DNA of 64,000 nt from Cecembia calidifontis (lineage in GTDB: Bacteria > Bacteroidota > Bacteroidia > Cytophagales > Cyclobacteriaceae). Shown in pieces: positions 1-8,970 of the stretch. The first letter of the stretch is position 1, and the number at the start of each line of letters is the position of its first letter. The notes beneath the pieces were generated by a model, which made no database searches, was not told the origin of the DNA, and saw only the letters and a list, made by a program, of their open reading frames with translations. The position numbers and the translations under genes are program-made. The stretch covers positions 930,001-994,000 of the forward strand of contig NZ_SGXG01000001.1 in the NCBI RefSeq assembly GCF_004216715.1, given 5' to 3'.

Positions 1-382
1 CCTTTCCGTCAAAATCAGTTTCCTGCACATGTGCCCGGATGGCTTCAAAGGAAGCATCTGCTCCTTTCAGGAGGGGGATTTGCCCAAAGCGTTGTCCCAG
101 CTGAAGAATCCGCTTGGCCTCTTCATAATGCTGATCAATATTACCTCCGCTTTTGGTGGCATTGACAGTTACACCTTCCAAATCAAATGTGGGACCATTG
201 ACCAAAAGGTACATCAGGGCAAACTGATCATCCAGTTCATTGTTGGCATCGGTATCATAAATCAATCTGATTTTAGGATTTTCCACATTTGGTTCAAGTC
301 CGCTTTCCTGTCTAGGGGAGGAACAGGACCATACTATACAGCATCCTAAGAAAATGGCGAAGTAGATGATTTTCTGTTTCAT
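1..382 (-). CDS. Nucleoside hydrolase-type lipoprotein (partial, 3' end outside window)
   Basis: Only the first 127 codons are in the window, and the frame is open to the left edge. The start is a leader of about 20 residues ending in a lipobox-like segment (IVWSC), so the mature protein should be a lipoprotein facing the periplasm or outside. Just after it comes IYDTDANNELDDQFAL, the calcium- and ribose-binding aspartate cluster (DxD...DD) of the inosine/uridine nucleoside hydrolase family. These enzymes split nucleosides into base and ribose. Its start lies 6 bp after the stop of the ADP-ribosylglycohydrolase gene, with ribokinase upstream, so it is probably the third gene of a nucleoside/ribose salvage operon. 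Substrate preference cannot be told from this part. Confidence 0.85.
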   Translation of the reverse strand, partial: MKQKIIYFAIFLGCCIVWSCSSPRQESGLEPNVENPKIRLIYDTDANNELDDQFALMYLLVNGPTFDLEGVTVNATKSGGNIDQHYEEAKRILQLGQRFGQIPLLKGADASFEAIRAHVQETDFDGK

Positions 383-388
383 TTGTTG

Positions 389-1957
389 TTAATAGTTTTG
401 ATTTCCTGGATTGATAGAAGAAAACAACAATGCTTCCCTGACATTCACCTGATAGCCCTGAGGGATCTGTTTGGCTTGCAACCTTACTTCATGATCACCT
501 TCCTCCAGGTCATAAAACCAAAAGATTTCATGTTTTCGGCTTTGAAAGTTGGTGGGCATGCGGACTTCTTCCATTAATTTTCCATCAATCCAAACATTAA
601 GCAAGAGGTTATCATGGCTCAAGGAGGCTTCCTTTACTGCCTCTCCGGTGATTACAAGACCTTTCCCCTGAATTTTGAAAGCAACCTCCTGATTGGCCGT
701 ATTCAGGTTTTTGGCAAGATTCATCCTTTTGGTAGGATAAATGCCTTCAAAACCGACTTCCAATGGCAGGGTTTTGGGTTTTTGGTAAGATATGATTACC
801 TGATCACCCTCAATCCTTCCGCCGTTCCGGGCAGTTATTTCCAGGGCATGTTTCAGCCCAATTTCATATACTTTGTTGAGGGACATGTCAGTGTATTTGA
901 AATTCATATCCTCCACTTTGTCAATTCCCTGTTTCCAATAATCCGGGATTTTACTGTAGCCGATCATGGTTCCCAAAATGCCCCCTGCATTGGCGGGATT
1001 ACAATCCGAATCCTGACCACAGCGGGTAGCTATATCAATCGTCTTCCCATAATCCCCTTTGCCGTACAGTAAGCCTATCACAATGTAGGCTGCATTGATT
1101 TTTGCATCGATGTTGAAGGCTTTGAAAACCCCATCCGGGCAGCCTTTGTCGAAGCTCCATTTTTTCTGCACTTCAAACCAGTTGCGTTTCCAATCATCCG
1201 GATATTGACTGTACCATTGGATGACATCTGTGATGCATTGGTGAAATTCGCTTTCCTTAGGTATAGTTTTTAATGCTTCCTCGACAATAAATTCCATGTC
1301 ATCATGGACAAAAGCGAGTGCATACATCCCAGCCACATAAATTCCCCCATATACCCCATCCCCATAATTCATGATATGTCCGATACGGTTGCCGATATCA
1401 GCTGCAGTATTGACCATTCCCGGTGCCATCAAACCAGCAAAATCAGCTTCAATCTGAAAATCAATGTCGTCAGAATGGGGATTATTTTTCCAAAACCCGG
1501 AAGCAGGGGGCATGATACCACTCAATATATTGTACCTGGCTGCTTGATTGGCATGCCATAATTGGTATTCCGCATGGGCAAAAGCAAGGGCATGCAGGGA
1601 ATCAGGGGCATCTATTCCATATTTTTCAAAAACATCCACAAAAGTCAGGTCCATATAGACATCGTCATATAGCCCTGGCACATTTTCATACCACCACTTC
1701 ATTTGGTTTTCATCCCAGGGAATGGGAATATGGTCCCCTATCATGGTCCCGTTGAACCTGAATTCTGTAGGGCCACCATAGGTACATCCGATCACCTGAC
1801 CTGCCCAACCACCTTTGATCTTGTCTTGGAGGGAAGTTTTGGAAAGAGAAATTTCCTGAGCATCCTCAAACAGGCTTTGGGAAGACTGGGGATTTTGGCA
1901 TGAAAAAAGCAGAAAAGAAAAGACTATAAAACATGTCAGGAAAAGGCTTGATTTCAT
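389..1957 (-). CDS. ADP-ribosylglycohydrolase family lipoprotein
   Basis: A 522-residue protein with a lipoprotein leader (LLFSC, Cys20). The DraG/ADP-ribosylglycohydrolase fold is indicated by GGWAGQVIGCTYGGPTEF near residues 49-66, the acidic pair at D98-D99 with D103, HSDDIDF near 161-167, and the metal-binding GQDSDCNPANAGGILG near 314-329, matching the family's DxD-rich site. About 130 further C-terminal residues look like a separate beta-rich domain. Family members remove ADP-ribose from proteins or related substrates, but the exported Bacteroidota versions are poorly characterised. The gene sits between ribokinase (21 bp) and a nucleoside hydrolase (6 bp), which suggests use on extracellular nucleotide-derived compounds. 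The family call is firm; the substrate is inference. Confidence 0.88.
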   Translation of the reverse strand: MKSSLFLTCFIVFSFLLFSCQNPQSSQSLFEDAQEISLSKTSLQDKIKGGWAGQVIGCTYGGPTEFRFNGTMIGDHIPIPWDENQMKWWYENVPGLYDDVYMDLTFVDVFEKYGIDAPDSLHALAFAHAEYQLWHANQAARYNILSGIMPPASGFWKNNPHSDDIDFQIEADFAGLMAPGMVNTAADIGNRIGHIMNYGDGVYGGIYVAGMYALAFVHDDMEFIVEEALKTIPKESEFHQCITDVIQWYSQYPDDWKRNWFEVQKKWSFDKGCPDGVFKAFNIDAKINAAYIVIGLLYGKGDYGKTIDIATRCGQDSDCNPANAGGILGTMIGYSKIPDYWKQGIDKVEDMNFKYTDMSLNKVYEIGLKHALEITARNGGRIEGDQVIISYQKPKTLPLEVGFEGIYPTKRMNLAKNLNTANQEVAFKIQGKGLVITGEAVKEASLSHDNLLLNVWIDGKLMEEVRMPTNFQSRKHEIFWFYDLEEGDHEVRLQAKQIPQGYQVNVREALLFSSINPGNQNY

Positions 1958-1978
1958 AATGTGGGAGGTTTGTTTAGG

Positions 1979-2902
1979 TCAAGGGATGGACAATTCATGT
2001 ATATAAGGGATGGAGGTCTGTGCCCCCATCCTTTGCACGGAAAGCGTAGCTGCTTTCATCGCAAAGTTTACCGCATCTTTTATGGGTAATCCTTTTCCAA
2101 GCGCCACGGCGAGGGCGCCGTTGAAAGTATCCCCGGCCGCGGTGGTGTCTTTGGCAGTCACTTTGGAAGTTGGTAAAATTCCTTTGAAATTACTGCTGTG
2201 AAGATAGGCCCCCTTGGATCCAAGGGTAATGATGACATCCTGTACTCCTCTTTCAATGAAAAACTTGGCAGCTTTTTCGGCTGAAGCTTCCCCATCAATA
2301 GCAATCCCCGTCAAAAACTCAGCTTCCGTTTCATTGGGTGTTATGAGCTGAAGGTATCTGTAAAGCTTGTCCGGCAGTTTTTGGGCAGGGGCCGGATTTA
2401 GCAGTACTTTTTTACCCAATTTATTGCCCAATGCCGCAGCAGCCACCACTGTTTCCAATGGGATTTCCAGTTGCAACAAAATCAATTCAGTTTCCTCAAA
2501 GCGCTGTTCAGAAGCTTTCATATCTCCTACCGTCAAATGGGCATTTGCTCCCGGTGCCACGATGATGGTATTTTCTCCGCTTTTATCCACCGTAATCAGG
2601 GCCACGCCGGAAGGTACTTCCGGTATCTGATGGATGTAACTGGTATCTATGCCTTCTTTTTGGAAATTGAGCAGGTTTTGACTGCCGAAAATATCTTCCC
2701 CTAAGCGGGTAATGAAGCATACATCTCCGCCTAGACGTGCTGCCGCCACCGCCTGATTTGCTCCTTTGCCCCCTGGAATCAGTGAGAAATCCCCACCGAT
2801 GATCGTTTCACCGGGAACTGGGAAGTGATCGGACTGAATCACCATGTCCATATTGGCGCTTCCAATGACCAATATTTTGGGTTTTTGGGTCATACCTATC
2901 AT
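1979..2902 (-). CDS. rbsK: Ribokinase
   Basis: A 307-residue PfkB-family sugar kinase that phosphorylates D-ribose to ribose-5-phosphate in the cytoplasm. Visible motifs are GSANMDMV near the N-terminus, the sugar-binding PGGKGANQAVAAARLGG at about 43-59, TPNETEAE near 188-195, and the PfkB signature TTAAGDTFNGALA with the catalytic base at D258. Length and motifs fit bona fide ribokinase rather than fructokinase. A second Met at residue 4 is an equally possible start. It is first in a leftward operon with two exported glycosidase-like lipoproteins, which could release the ribose it uses. The 181-bp gap to the divergent oxidoreductase gene must hold both promoters. Confidence 0.93.
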   Translation of the reverse strand: MIGMTQKPKILVIGSANMDMVIQSDHFPVPGETIIGGDFSLIPGGKGANQAVAAARLGGDVCFITRLGEDIFGSQNLLNFQKEGIDTSYIHQIPEVPSGVALITVDKSGENTIIVAPGANAHLTVGDMKASEQRFEETELILLQLEIPLETVVAAAALGNKLGKKVLLNPAPAQKLPDKLYRYLQLITPNETEAEFLTGIAIDGEASAEKAAKFFIERGVQDVIITLGSKGAYLHSSNFKGILPTSKVTAKDTTAAGDTFNGALAVALGKGLPIKDAVNFAMKAATLSVQRMGAQTSIPYIHELSIP

Positions 2903-3083
2903 AATTCCATCCTGCCTTTTATCAAACTAAGGTCTCTGGAAAGTGATTTTTACGTTTTGAAATTTTTAACAAAGGACAAATTCGAGTAATATTATACTGA
3001 TCTTATCCTAAAGTAACAAATAATCAACCGATTATCTGAAAATTGCTTGGGAAGTATGCCATTAACCATAAACCCATTTCACC

Positions 3084-4397
3084 ATGAAAAAAAATACCCC
3101 GGTTTTTTCCCGGAGAAAATTTCTGGGAACCAGTCTGCTCAGTGCGGCCAGTCTTTCCTTTATTCCCGGGCTGAGTTCTGCAAAAAATTCTCTTTTAGCA
3201 TCAGCAGAAGACATCCATCAAATCAGGCTTGGTTTTATCGGAGTAGGAAGACAGGCCATGGGCATATTGAATGGCATGATGCGCATCCCGGGAGTGGAAG
3301 TATTGGCCTGTGCGGATGTTTATGAAATCAAAAGGGAAAGATTCAAACTCAGGGTCAACCGGATTGCGAATGAATTGGGTAAGGCAAGCCCCAATGTCAA
3401 TGTTTATGCAAATTACAAGGAGCTTTTGGAAAGACCTGATATCGATGCGGTAGTAATCGCTTCCCCAGACCATTGGCATGCCCTGATGGCCATAGATGCC
3501 TGCAATGCAGGGAAGGATGTCTACCTGGAAAAACCGCTTACCCTTACCATCTATGAAGGTCAGAAGTTGGTCGAGGCAGTAAGAGCAAACAGCACGGTAC
3601 TGGCCGTAGGCAGTCAGCAGCGCTCTGACCTGAATTTCCAGCATGCAGCAAGGATGGTACTCAGGGGGAGAATTGGAAAGGTACAAAAGGTTTTGGTGCA
3701 TGTAGGACAGCCTGAACACCCCCGACGGTACGACCTGGAAAAACAGCAGGTTCCCAAAGGACTGGATTGGAAAGCCTGGTTGGGACCTTTACCTGAAATG
3801 CATTTCAATGAACAGCTTAACCCTCCCATTTCCCTAGATCCGGAAGAAAATGAAAAGCTTTGGGGTGCCTGGAGATGGTTCAAAGAAACAGGAGGGGGGT
3901 ATATGACCGATTGGGGAGCGCATATGTTTGATATTGCTCAGTGGGGCTTAGGGATGGACAGAAGCGGTCCCATCAAAGTGATTCCTGCTGCGGACGGCAA
4001 GCCTCTGACCTATCAATATGCCAATGGGGTGGAAATGATCGTGGGACCCTTTGATGAGGGAAGACAGGGCGTTAAATTTATTGGGGACAAGGGCTGGATT
4101 AAGGTCTCCCGTGGAAATTTTGATTCCTCGGATGAAAGCTTAAAACCTACCATGGAAAGACCCGCTCTGGGTTATCCCCCACATTATTGGGATTTTATTG
4201 ATTCAGTGATCAAAAGAAAAGATCCCATTGTACCCGTAGAAGTCGGACACAGTACCTGTGTGGTCTGTACCATTGGAAACATTGCACATGAACTGGGCAG
4301 GCCTCTGGATTGGGATCCGGTCAATCAGACTTTCCCAAATGATTGGGAAGCCCGGGCACGGCTGCATTACAACTATGAAAACGGATATAAACTTTAA
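3084..4397 (+). CDS. Exported Gfo/Idh/MocA family oxidoreductase
   Basis: A 437-residue NAD(P)-dependent sugar dehydrogenase-like protein. The N-terminus carries a Tat-type leader (SRRKFLGTSLLSAASLSF), so it is likely folded with cofactor and exported. The Rossmann segment IRLGFIGVGRQAMGIL starts near residue 48, and the family's substrate/cofactor motif EKPLT follows GKDVYL near residue 150. The C-terminal half contains GGGYMTDWGAHMFDIAQW, typical of the Bacteroidota/Planctomycetota secreted subgroup. A TIM-barrel isomerase gene begins 12 bp downstream and a GH78-like gene follows, so a role in oxidising sugars released from a plant-type or bacterial polysaccharide is plausible. The exact substrate is unknown. 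Confidence 0.9.
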   Translation: MKKNTPVFSRRKFLGTSLLSAASLSFIPGLSSAKNSLLASAEDIHQIRLGFIGVGRQAMGILNGMMRIPGVEVLACADVYEIKRERFKLRVNRIANELGKASPNVNVYANYKELLERPDIDAVVIASPDHWHALMAIDACNAGKDVYLEKPLTLTIYEGQKLVEAVRANSTVLAVGSQQRSDLNFQHAARMVLRGRIGKVQKVLVHVGQPEHPRRYDLEKQQVPKGLDWKAWLGPLPEMHFNEQLNPPISLDPEENEKLWGAWRWFKETGGGYMTDWGAHMFDIAQWGLGMDRSGPIKVIPAADGKPLTYQYANGVEMIVGPFDEGRQGVKFIGDKGWIKVSRGNFDSSDESLKPTMERPALGYPPHYWDFIDSVIKRKDPIVPVEVGHSTCVVCTIGNIAHELGRPLDWDPVNQTFPNDWEARARLHYNYENGYKL

Positions 4398-4409
4398 ACC
4401 CAGCAAAAT

Positions 4410-5273
4410 ATGAACAATAGAAGAGATTTTCTGAAAATATCCAGCGCCTTCACTTTGGGTGCCCTTTTGAAACCCCAATCATTGTGGGCGGAAAGTTTGG
4501 CTAAAAAACCCATCGGTCTGCAACTCTATTCTCTTCGGGAGGCCATGCGGGAAGATCCGCAAAACACCCTGAGGTTAGTAGCTTCCATAGGGTACAAAAG
4601 CCTGGAAACAGCCAGCTATGCAGACGGAAAGGTCTATGGGATGGAGCCTGTCTTTTTCAGAAAATACATTGAGGACTTGGGAATGAGATTGAGATCGGCC
4701 CATGTGGGTGGACCAAGAACTTATGATCCTGCCAAAAAAGGGGAGGCTTTGGACTGGTGGAAAAAAGCAGTAGCAGACCACAAGGCCATGGGTGCCAAAT
4801 ACCTGATCAAACCTTCTATGCCCATCCCTACCACTTTAAAGGAACTGGATAACTGGATCGACTATTACAACAGTATCGGGGAAATTGCCAAAAAATCAGG
4901 AATGCTATTTGGATTTCACAACCATGCCAGGGAATTTGAGACCATTGAAGGAAAAATCATGATGGATTACATGATCGAAAATACCGATCCCAAATTGGTC
5001 TGCTTCGAATTGGATGTTTACTGGAGTCAAAAAGGTGGTCAGGATCCGGTAGCTTATCTGGAAAGGTATGGAGGAAGGTTTCCCCTGCTGCACATCAAAG
5101 ATGAAGAGGAAATCGGGGCAAGTGGGACCATGGATTTCGAGGCCATCTTTAAAGCAGCCTACAAACAGGGGATGAAAGATTATTTTGTTGAAGTAGAAAG
5201 GTACAATTTTGAGCCCATTGAAAGCGTTCAAAAAAGCTTTGAGTATTTGAAGCGTTCCACATTTGTTAGGTAA
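4410..5273 (+). CDS. Sugar phosphate isomerase/epimerase family protein (xylose isomerase-like TIM barrel), Tat leader
   Basis: A 287-residue protein with a leader beginning NNRRDFLKISSAFTLGALL, a Tat-type signal. The remainder matches the AP-endonuclease-2/xylose-isomerase-like TIM barrel. Visible pieces are IGLQLYSLREAMREDPQNTL, LGMRLRSAHVG, LFGFHNHAREFE, FELDVYWSQKGG and LLHIKDEE, which supply the usual His/Glu/Asp metal ligands. It is exported like the upstream oxidoreductase (12 bp away) and is followed after 3 bp by a GH78-like gene. Pairs of an exported Gfo/Idh protein and an exported TIM-barrel protein are common in this phylum and are thought to act in sequence on unusual sugars; the reaction here is inferred only. 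Confidence 0.88.
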   Translation: MNNRRDFLKISSAFTLGALLKPQSLWAESLAKKPIGLQLYSLREAMREDPQNTLRLVASIGYKSLETASYADGKVYGMEPVFFRKYIEDLGMRLRSAHVGGPRTYDPAKKGEALDWWKKAVADHKAMGAKYLIKPSMPIPTTLKELDNWIDYYNSIGEIAKKSGMLFGFHNHAREFETIEGKIMMDYMIENTDPKLVCFELDVYWSQKGGQDPVAYLERYGGRFPLLHIKDEEEIGASGTMDFEAIFKAAYKQGMKDYFVEVERYNFEPIESVQKSFEYLKRSTFVR

Positions 5274-5276
5274 ATC

Positions 5277-7763
5277 ATGGTTTACAGGCAACTCCTATCT
5301 CTTTCCTTGCTTGTTTTGTTATGGGTATTTCTGGGTATTGAAATGCCTTTGGCAGAAGCCCATTCCTCTTCTGATGTTATCCTACTGTCCACTCCTCCTT
5401 ACGGGGAATCCATAAATATGGACAGTAATCCTCAAGCAACTGGACCTGCAGGACAAAAGGAAGAACAAAGGCCCGGGCCGGAATGGAAAGCCCGATGGAT
5501 CAGCTTGCCGGAAAACGAGTTGCCCCGCTATGCGGTAGTACAGGCAAGAAATGAGATAGAATTGAAAAGCATTCCTGAAGAACTGCTCATTGATGTATCG
5601 GCGGTTATCCGTTACAAACTCTTTGTGAATGGAAAATATATCGGTCAAGGGCCTGCCAATAATGACCTGAAACATTACAGTTATGATACCTATGACCTGG
5701 CTCCACATCTTCAGAAAGGAAAAAATGTGATTGGATTGACCGTATTTTCCTTGGGGGAAATGAACCCACTACGCTATCATGACCTGGGTTTGAGGTTTAT
5801 TGTCCGAACTGAAAACACGGAATTTGAAAGGACAATCAATACAGGGACAGGTTCTTGGAAATTAATGGTCAATTTCGCCCATCAGCCAACGTACAGGGGT
5901 AAAGATTTTGAAATCTATGGCTATTTTGCCATGGGAGGAGGAGAGGCGATCAGCGGGAATCAATATCCCTGGGGCTGGCATCAGGTAGGTTTTGATGACA
6001 ACATGTGGAAAAGTCCCAGAAACCTCGATCCGGGAAGACCCTACGGCCATTCCCATTCTTATGGACATGCCGAAATCAGCCTGACCAAAAGGGACATTCC
6101 CTTGATGAATGAAGAGACAGAGAAACATCCCAAAATCCGAAAAACAACAGGATATTGGGATGAAGCACTTTTCAACCAATGGCAAAACCAACAATCTTTG
6201 AGGATACCAAAAAACACCAGCACCACCATCTTGTTGGATCAGGGTTACATGACCAAAGGACATACCCATTTTACTTTTTCCCGGGGAAAAGGAGCATTAG
6301 TGGAAGTAGCCTATGCAGAAGCCCTTTTTGGACCGGACAGAAAACAGGGCCATCGGGATGAAATAGAAGGAAAAAAGCTGATTGGCCAAAAGGACCGGTA
6401 TCTATTGGATGGAGGAAAAAGCAGAACCTACTCCCAGCTGTTGCCACGTACCTGGCGCTTTATTGAACTGCACATCCAAACAGGGGAGGAAGAGCTTATT
6501 TTAGATAATTATTTTGCACACAAATTTTATTATCCCTTTCAACAGGCAGGAAGCTTCAAAACACCTTTCAAAATCCATGAGGACATTTGGGAAGTGGGTT
6601 GGCGCACAGCACTGCTATGTGCCGATGAAACCTATATGGACTGCCCTTATTACGAACAATTACAATATGTTGGGGATACACGGGTACAGGCCTTGATTTC
6701 CTTATATGCAGCAGGAGATGACAGGTTGGTGAAAAATTCTATCCGACAGTTTGCCCACTCCATCACAGATGAAGGAATCACGCAAAGCCGTTATCCTTCC
6801 AGTTTGCCACAAATGATCCCTCCCTATTCCCTGTTTTGGATCAATATGCTTCATGACTATTACCTCCACAGGGAAGATCCCGAATTTATTAAAGCCTATA
6901 TACCGCAAGTTGTCTCTATTCTCCATTGGTTCGAAAACAAATTGGACAAGGATTATATTTTAGGCCCTATGCCATGGTGGTCCTATACCGACGTTACTAG
7001 ATGGGAAATGGCTTCTCCCCCAGGGTTTGCAGATGGCGGTTCCCTGGTTATGACCCTGCAATATGTTTACGCCATTCAAGAGGCCATCCCCCTTTTTGAA
7101 GCATTCGATAAGCCATACCTCGCCAATCACTTTAGGGACTTATCCACAAAAATCAAAAAACAAGTGCTTACCAAAGGATGGGATAAAAATAGGGGTTTAA
7201 TGGCAGACAAGGAGGACAAAAGCAGCTTCAGTCAGCATGCCAATATCTTTGCAATTCTGACGGAAACAGTGGATAAGTCCCTTCAAAGTAAGCTTTTCCA
7301 AAAAATCATTTCAGAGGAAGGACTTGCCCAGGCCAACATTTATTTTAGGTTTTACCTTACCCGTGCAGCACAAAAAAGTGGAAATGGCGATTACTTTATC
7401 AACAACCTACAGACTTGGGAACAGATGTTGGAAGAAGGGCTGACCACTTTTGCAGAGCATGAGGTACAGACCCGCTCAGACTGTCATGCCTGGAGTGCCA
7501 GTCCCAATTTTGAGTTTATCCACACCGTATGCGGTATTCAGCCGGCAGAAGCTTACTTTAAATCGGTGCTGATCGCTCCCAATCCAGGCAACTTATCCAC
7601 ATTTGAAGGGAGCATGCCCCATCCAAAAGGAGACATCCATACCAAATATGATTTCGGAAAGCAGCGTGCAGAAATCATATTGCCGGAAGGACTGAACGGG
7701 AGATTCGAATGGAAAGGAAAAAAGTATAACCTAAAATCAGGAAGCAATACAATCACATGGTAA
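5277..7763 (+). CDS. GH78-like alpha-L-rhamnosidase family protein, secreted
   Basis: An 828-residue protein with an N-terminal hydrophobic signal segment (QLLSLSLLVLLWVFLG). Residues of roughly 75-150 form a carbohydrate-binding beta-sandwich (ISLPENELPRYAVVQARNEIE, then RYKLFVNGKYIGQGPANND), as in bacterial rhamnosidases. The (alpha/alpha)6 catalytic barrel includes DETYMDCPYYEQLQYVGD. The acidic residues D455, E460 and D467 have the same 0/+5/+12 spacing as the known GH78 active-site cluster. The gene starts 3 bp after the isomerase stop, clearly in one operon. It would release terminal rhamnose or a related sugar outside the cytoplasm. Many members of this clade are annotated only as rhamnosidase-like, so the substrate is uncertain. 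Confidence 0.85.
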   Translation: MVYRQLLSLSLLVLLWVFLGIEMPLAEAHSSSDVILLSTPPYGESINMDSNPQATGPAGQKEEQRPGPEWKARWISLPENELPRYAVVQARNEIELKSIPEELLIDVSAVIRYKLFVNGKYIGQGPANNDLKHYSYDTYDLAPHLQKGKNVIGLTVFSLGEMNPLRYHDLGLRFIVRTENTEFERTINTGTGSWKLMVNFAHQPTYRGKDFEIYGYFAMGGGEAISGNQYPWGWHQVGFDDNMWKSPRNLDPGRPYGHSHSYGHAEISLTKRDIPLMNEETEKHPKIRKTTGYWDEALFNQWQNQQSLRIPKNTSTTILLDQGYMTKGHTHFTFSRGKGALVEVAYAEALFGPDRKQGHRDEIEGKKLIGQKDRYLLDGGKSRTYSQLLPRTWRFIELHIQTGEEELILDNYFAHKFYYPFQQAGSFKTPFKIHEDIWEVGWRTALLCADETYMDCPYYEQLQYVGDTRVQALISLYAAGDDRLVKNSIRQFAHSITDEGITQSRYPSSLPQMIPPYSLFWINMLHDYYLHREDPEFIKAYIPQVVSILHWFENKLDKDYILGPMPWWSYTDVTRWEMASPPGFADGGSLVMTLQYVYAIQEAIPLFEAFDKPYLANHFRDLSTKIKKQVLTKGWDKNRGLMADKEDKSSFSQHANIFAILTETVDKSLQSKLFQKIISEEGLAQANIYFRFYLTRAAQKSGNGDYFINNLQTWEQMLEEGLTTFAEHEVQTRSDCHAWSASPNFEFIHTVCGIQPAEAYFKSVLIAPNPGNLSTFEGSMPHPKGDIHTKYDFGKQRAEIILPEGLNGRFEWKGKKYNLKSGSNTITW

Positions 7764-7779
7764 ACAAACCCAGAGCAAT

Positions 7780-8970
7780 ATGAAAGCAAGTCATTTATCC
7801 ACACTATTGATCGCAGGTATATGCCTGATAGCCTCCTGTGGGCCTCAACAAAGCATGGAGGGGGCAAAGCCCAACGGAGAATTTATACCCAATCCGCAGG
7901 AAATGGCAGAACAGCCCGTAGGGAAATTGGCTATTGGAGATAAGGCCCCCTATTTCAATTTGCCCAATGTGGACGGAAAATTTGTATCCATTGATGATTT
8001 CAAAGAAGCAGACGTCCTGGTCATCAATTTCACCTGTAACCACTGCCCAACGGCTCAGGCTTATGAGGAAAGGTTTATCAACCTGGTAAAGGAATACGGT
8101 CCCAAAGGGGTCGCCTTTGTCGCCATTTCTCCCAATAGCCCAATTGGGATTTTGCCAGAGGAATTGGGCTATACGGACCTGAACGATGATTACCATAGCA
8201 TGCAGATCCGCTACAAGGACATGAATTATAACTTCCCATACCTTTATGATGGGGACACCCACGAATATTCCTTGGCCTATGGACCTGTAGCCACCCCCCA
8301 TGTTTTTGTTTTTGACAAGGATAGAAAACTTACCTATTCCGGAAGATTGGATGCTTCCGAAAAGCCGGGAACTGCGAATGCAGAAGATCTGAGAAATGCC
8401 ATTGACAAAACCCTGGCAGGAGAGGCCTTAGAACCCGACAAGGCCATTACCCCCGCCTTCGGCTGTTCTACAAAATGGGCCTGGAAAAATGAGTTTGCCA
8501 TTAAAACCAACGAAGAATGGAAAAAGAAACCTGTCACTTTGGAAAAGATATCCACAAGTGAACTGGCAGAACTAATGGAGAATAAGACGGATCAACTCTT
8601 GTTAATCAACTTTTGGGCGACATGGTGCGGCCCTTGTGTGGTGGAATATCCTGAATTCATTGAAATACAGCGCATGTACGGTGCCAGGGATTTCCGATTT
8701 GTGTCTTTAAGTATGGACAACCCCGAGCATGAAGATAAGGTGCTGAAGTTCCTGAAATCCAAATATTCCGCAGTGACCAATTATCAGATTGATACAGATG
8801 ATAAATATGCGGTAATTGATGTGGTGAAAAATGACTGGGATGGAAGTTTACCTTTAACCCTATTGATCGAACCGGGAGGTAAGGTGGCTTATAAAGTTCC
8901 GGGAACGATCAAAACACTGGAGCTTCGTAGGGCTATCGTGGACCATCCCATGATTGGAAGGTATTATTGA
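7780..8970 (+). CDS. Lipoprotein with two thioredoxin-fold domains (AhpC/TSA-like plus TlpA-like)
   Basis: A 396-residue protein with a lipobox (LIASC). Domain 1 (about 50-215) is a redoxin/AhpC-TSA fold with VINFTCNHCPTAQAYEERF, a CxxC (CNHC) redox site. Domain 2 (about 245-390) is TlpA-like with INFWATWCGPCVVEYPEF, a classical WCGPC site. It probably works as a disulfide reductase or resolving protein on the periplasmic side. It is the last gene of the operon that starts with the exported oxidoreductase, 16 bp after the GH78-like gene; the functional link to sugar metabolism is not obvious. Two different thioredoxin modules in one chain could pass electrons from one to the other, which is inference. 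Confidence 0.88.
   Translation: MKASHLSTLLIAGICLIASCGPQQSMEGAKPNGEFIPNPQEMAEQPVGKLAIGDKAPYFNLPNVDGKFVSIDDFKEADVLVINFTCNHCPTAQAYEERFINLVKEYGPKGVAFVAISPNSPIGILPEELGYTDLNDDYHSMQIRYKDMNYNFPYLYDGDTHEYSLAYGPVATPHVFVFDKDRKLTYSGRLDASEKPGTANAEDLRNAIDKTLAGEALEPDKAITPAFGCSTKWAWKNEFAIKTNEEWKKKPVTLEKISTSELAELMENKTDQLLLINFWATWCGPCVVEYPEFIEIQRMYGARDFRFVSLSMDNPEHEDKVLKFLKSKYSAVTNYQIDTDDKYAVIDVVKNDWDGSLPLTLLIEPGGKVAYKVPGTIKTLELRRAIVDHPMIGRYY

Noticed and set aside
29..349. Plus-strand ORF at the window start
   Set aside because: The minus strand of the same region encodes a lipoprotein leader and the DTDANNELDD motif of nucleoside hydrolases, so the plus ORF is a shadow.
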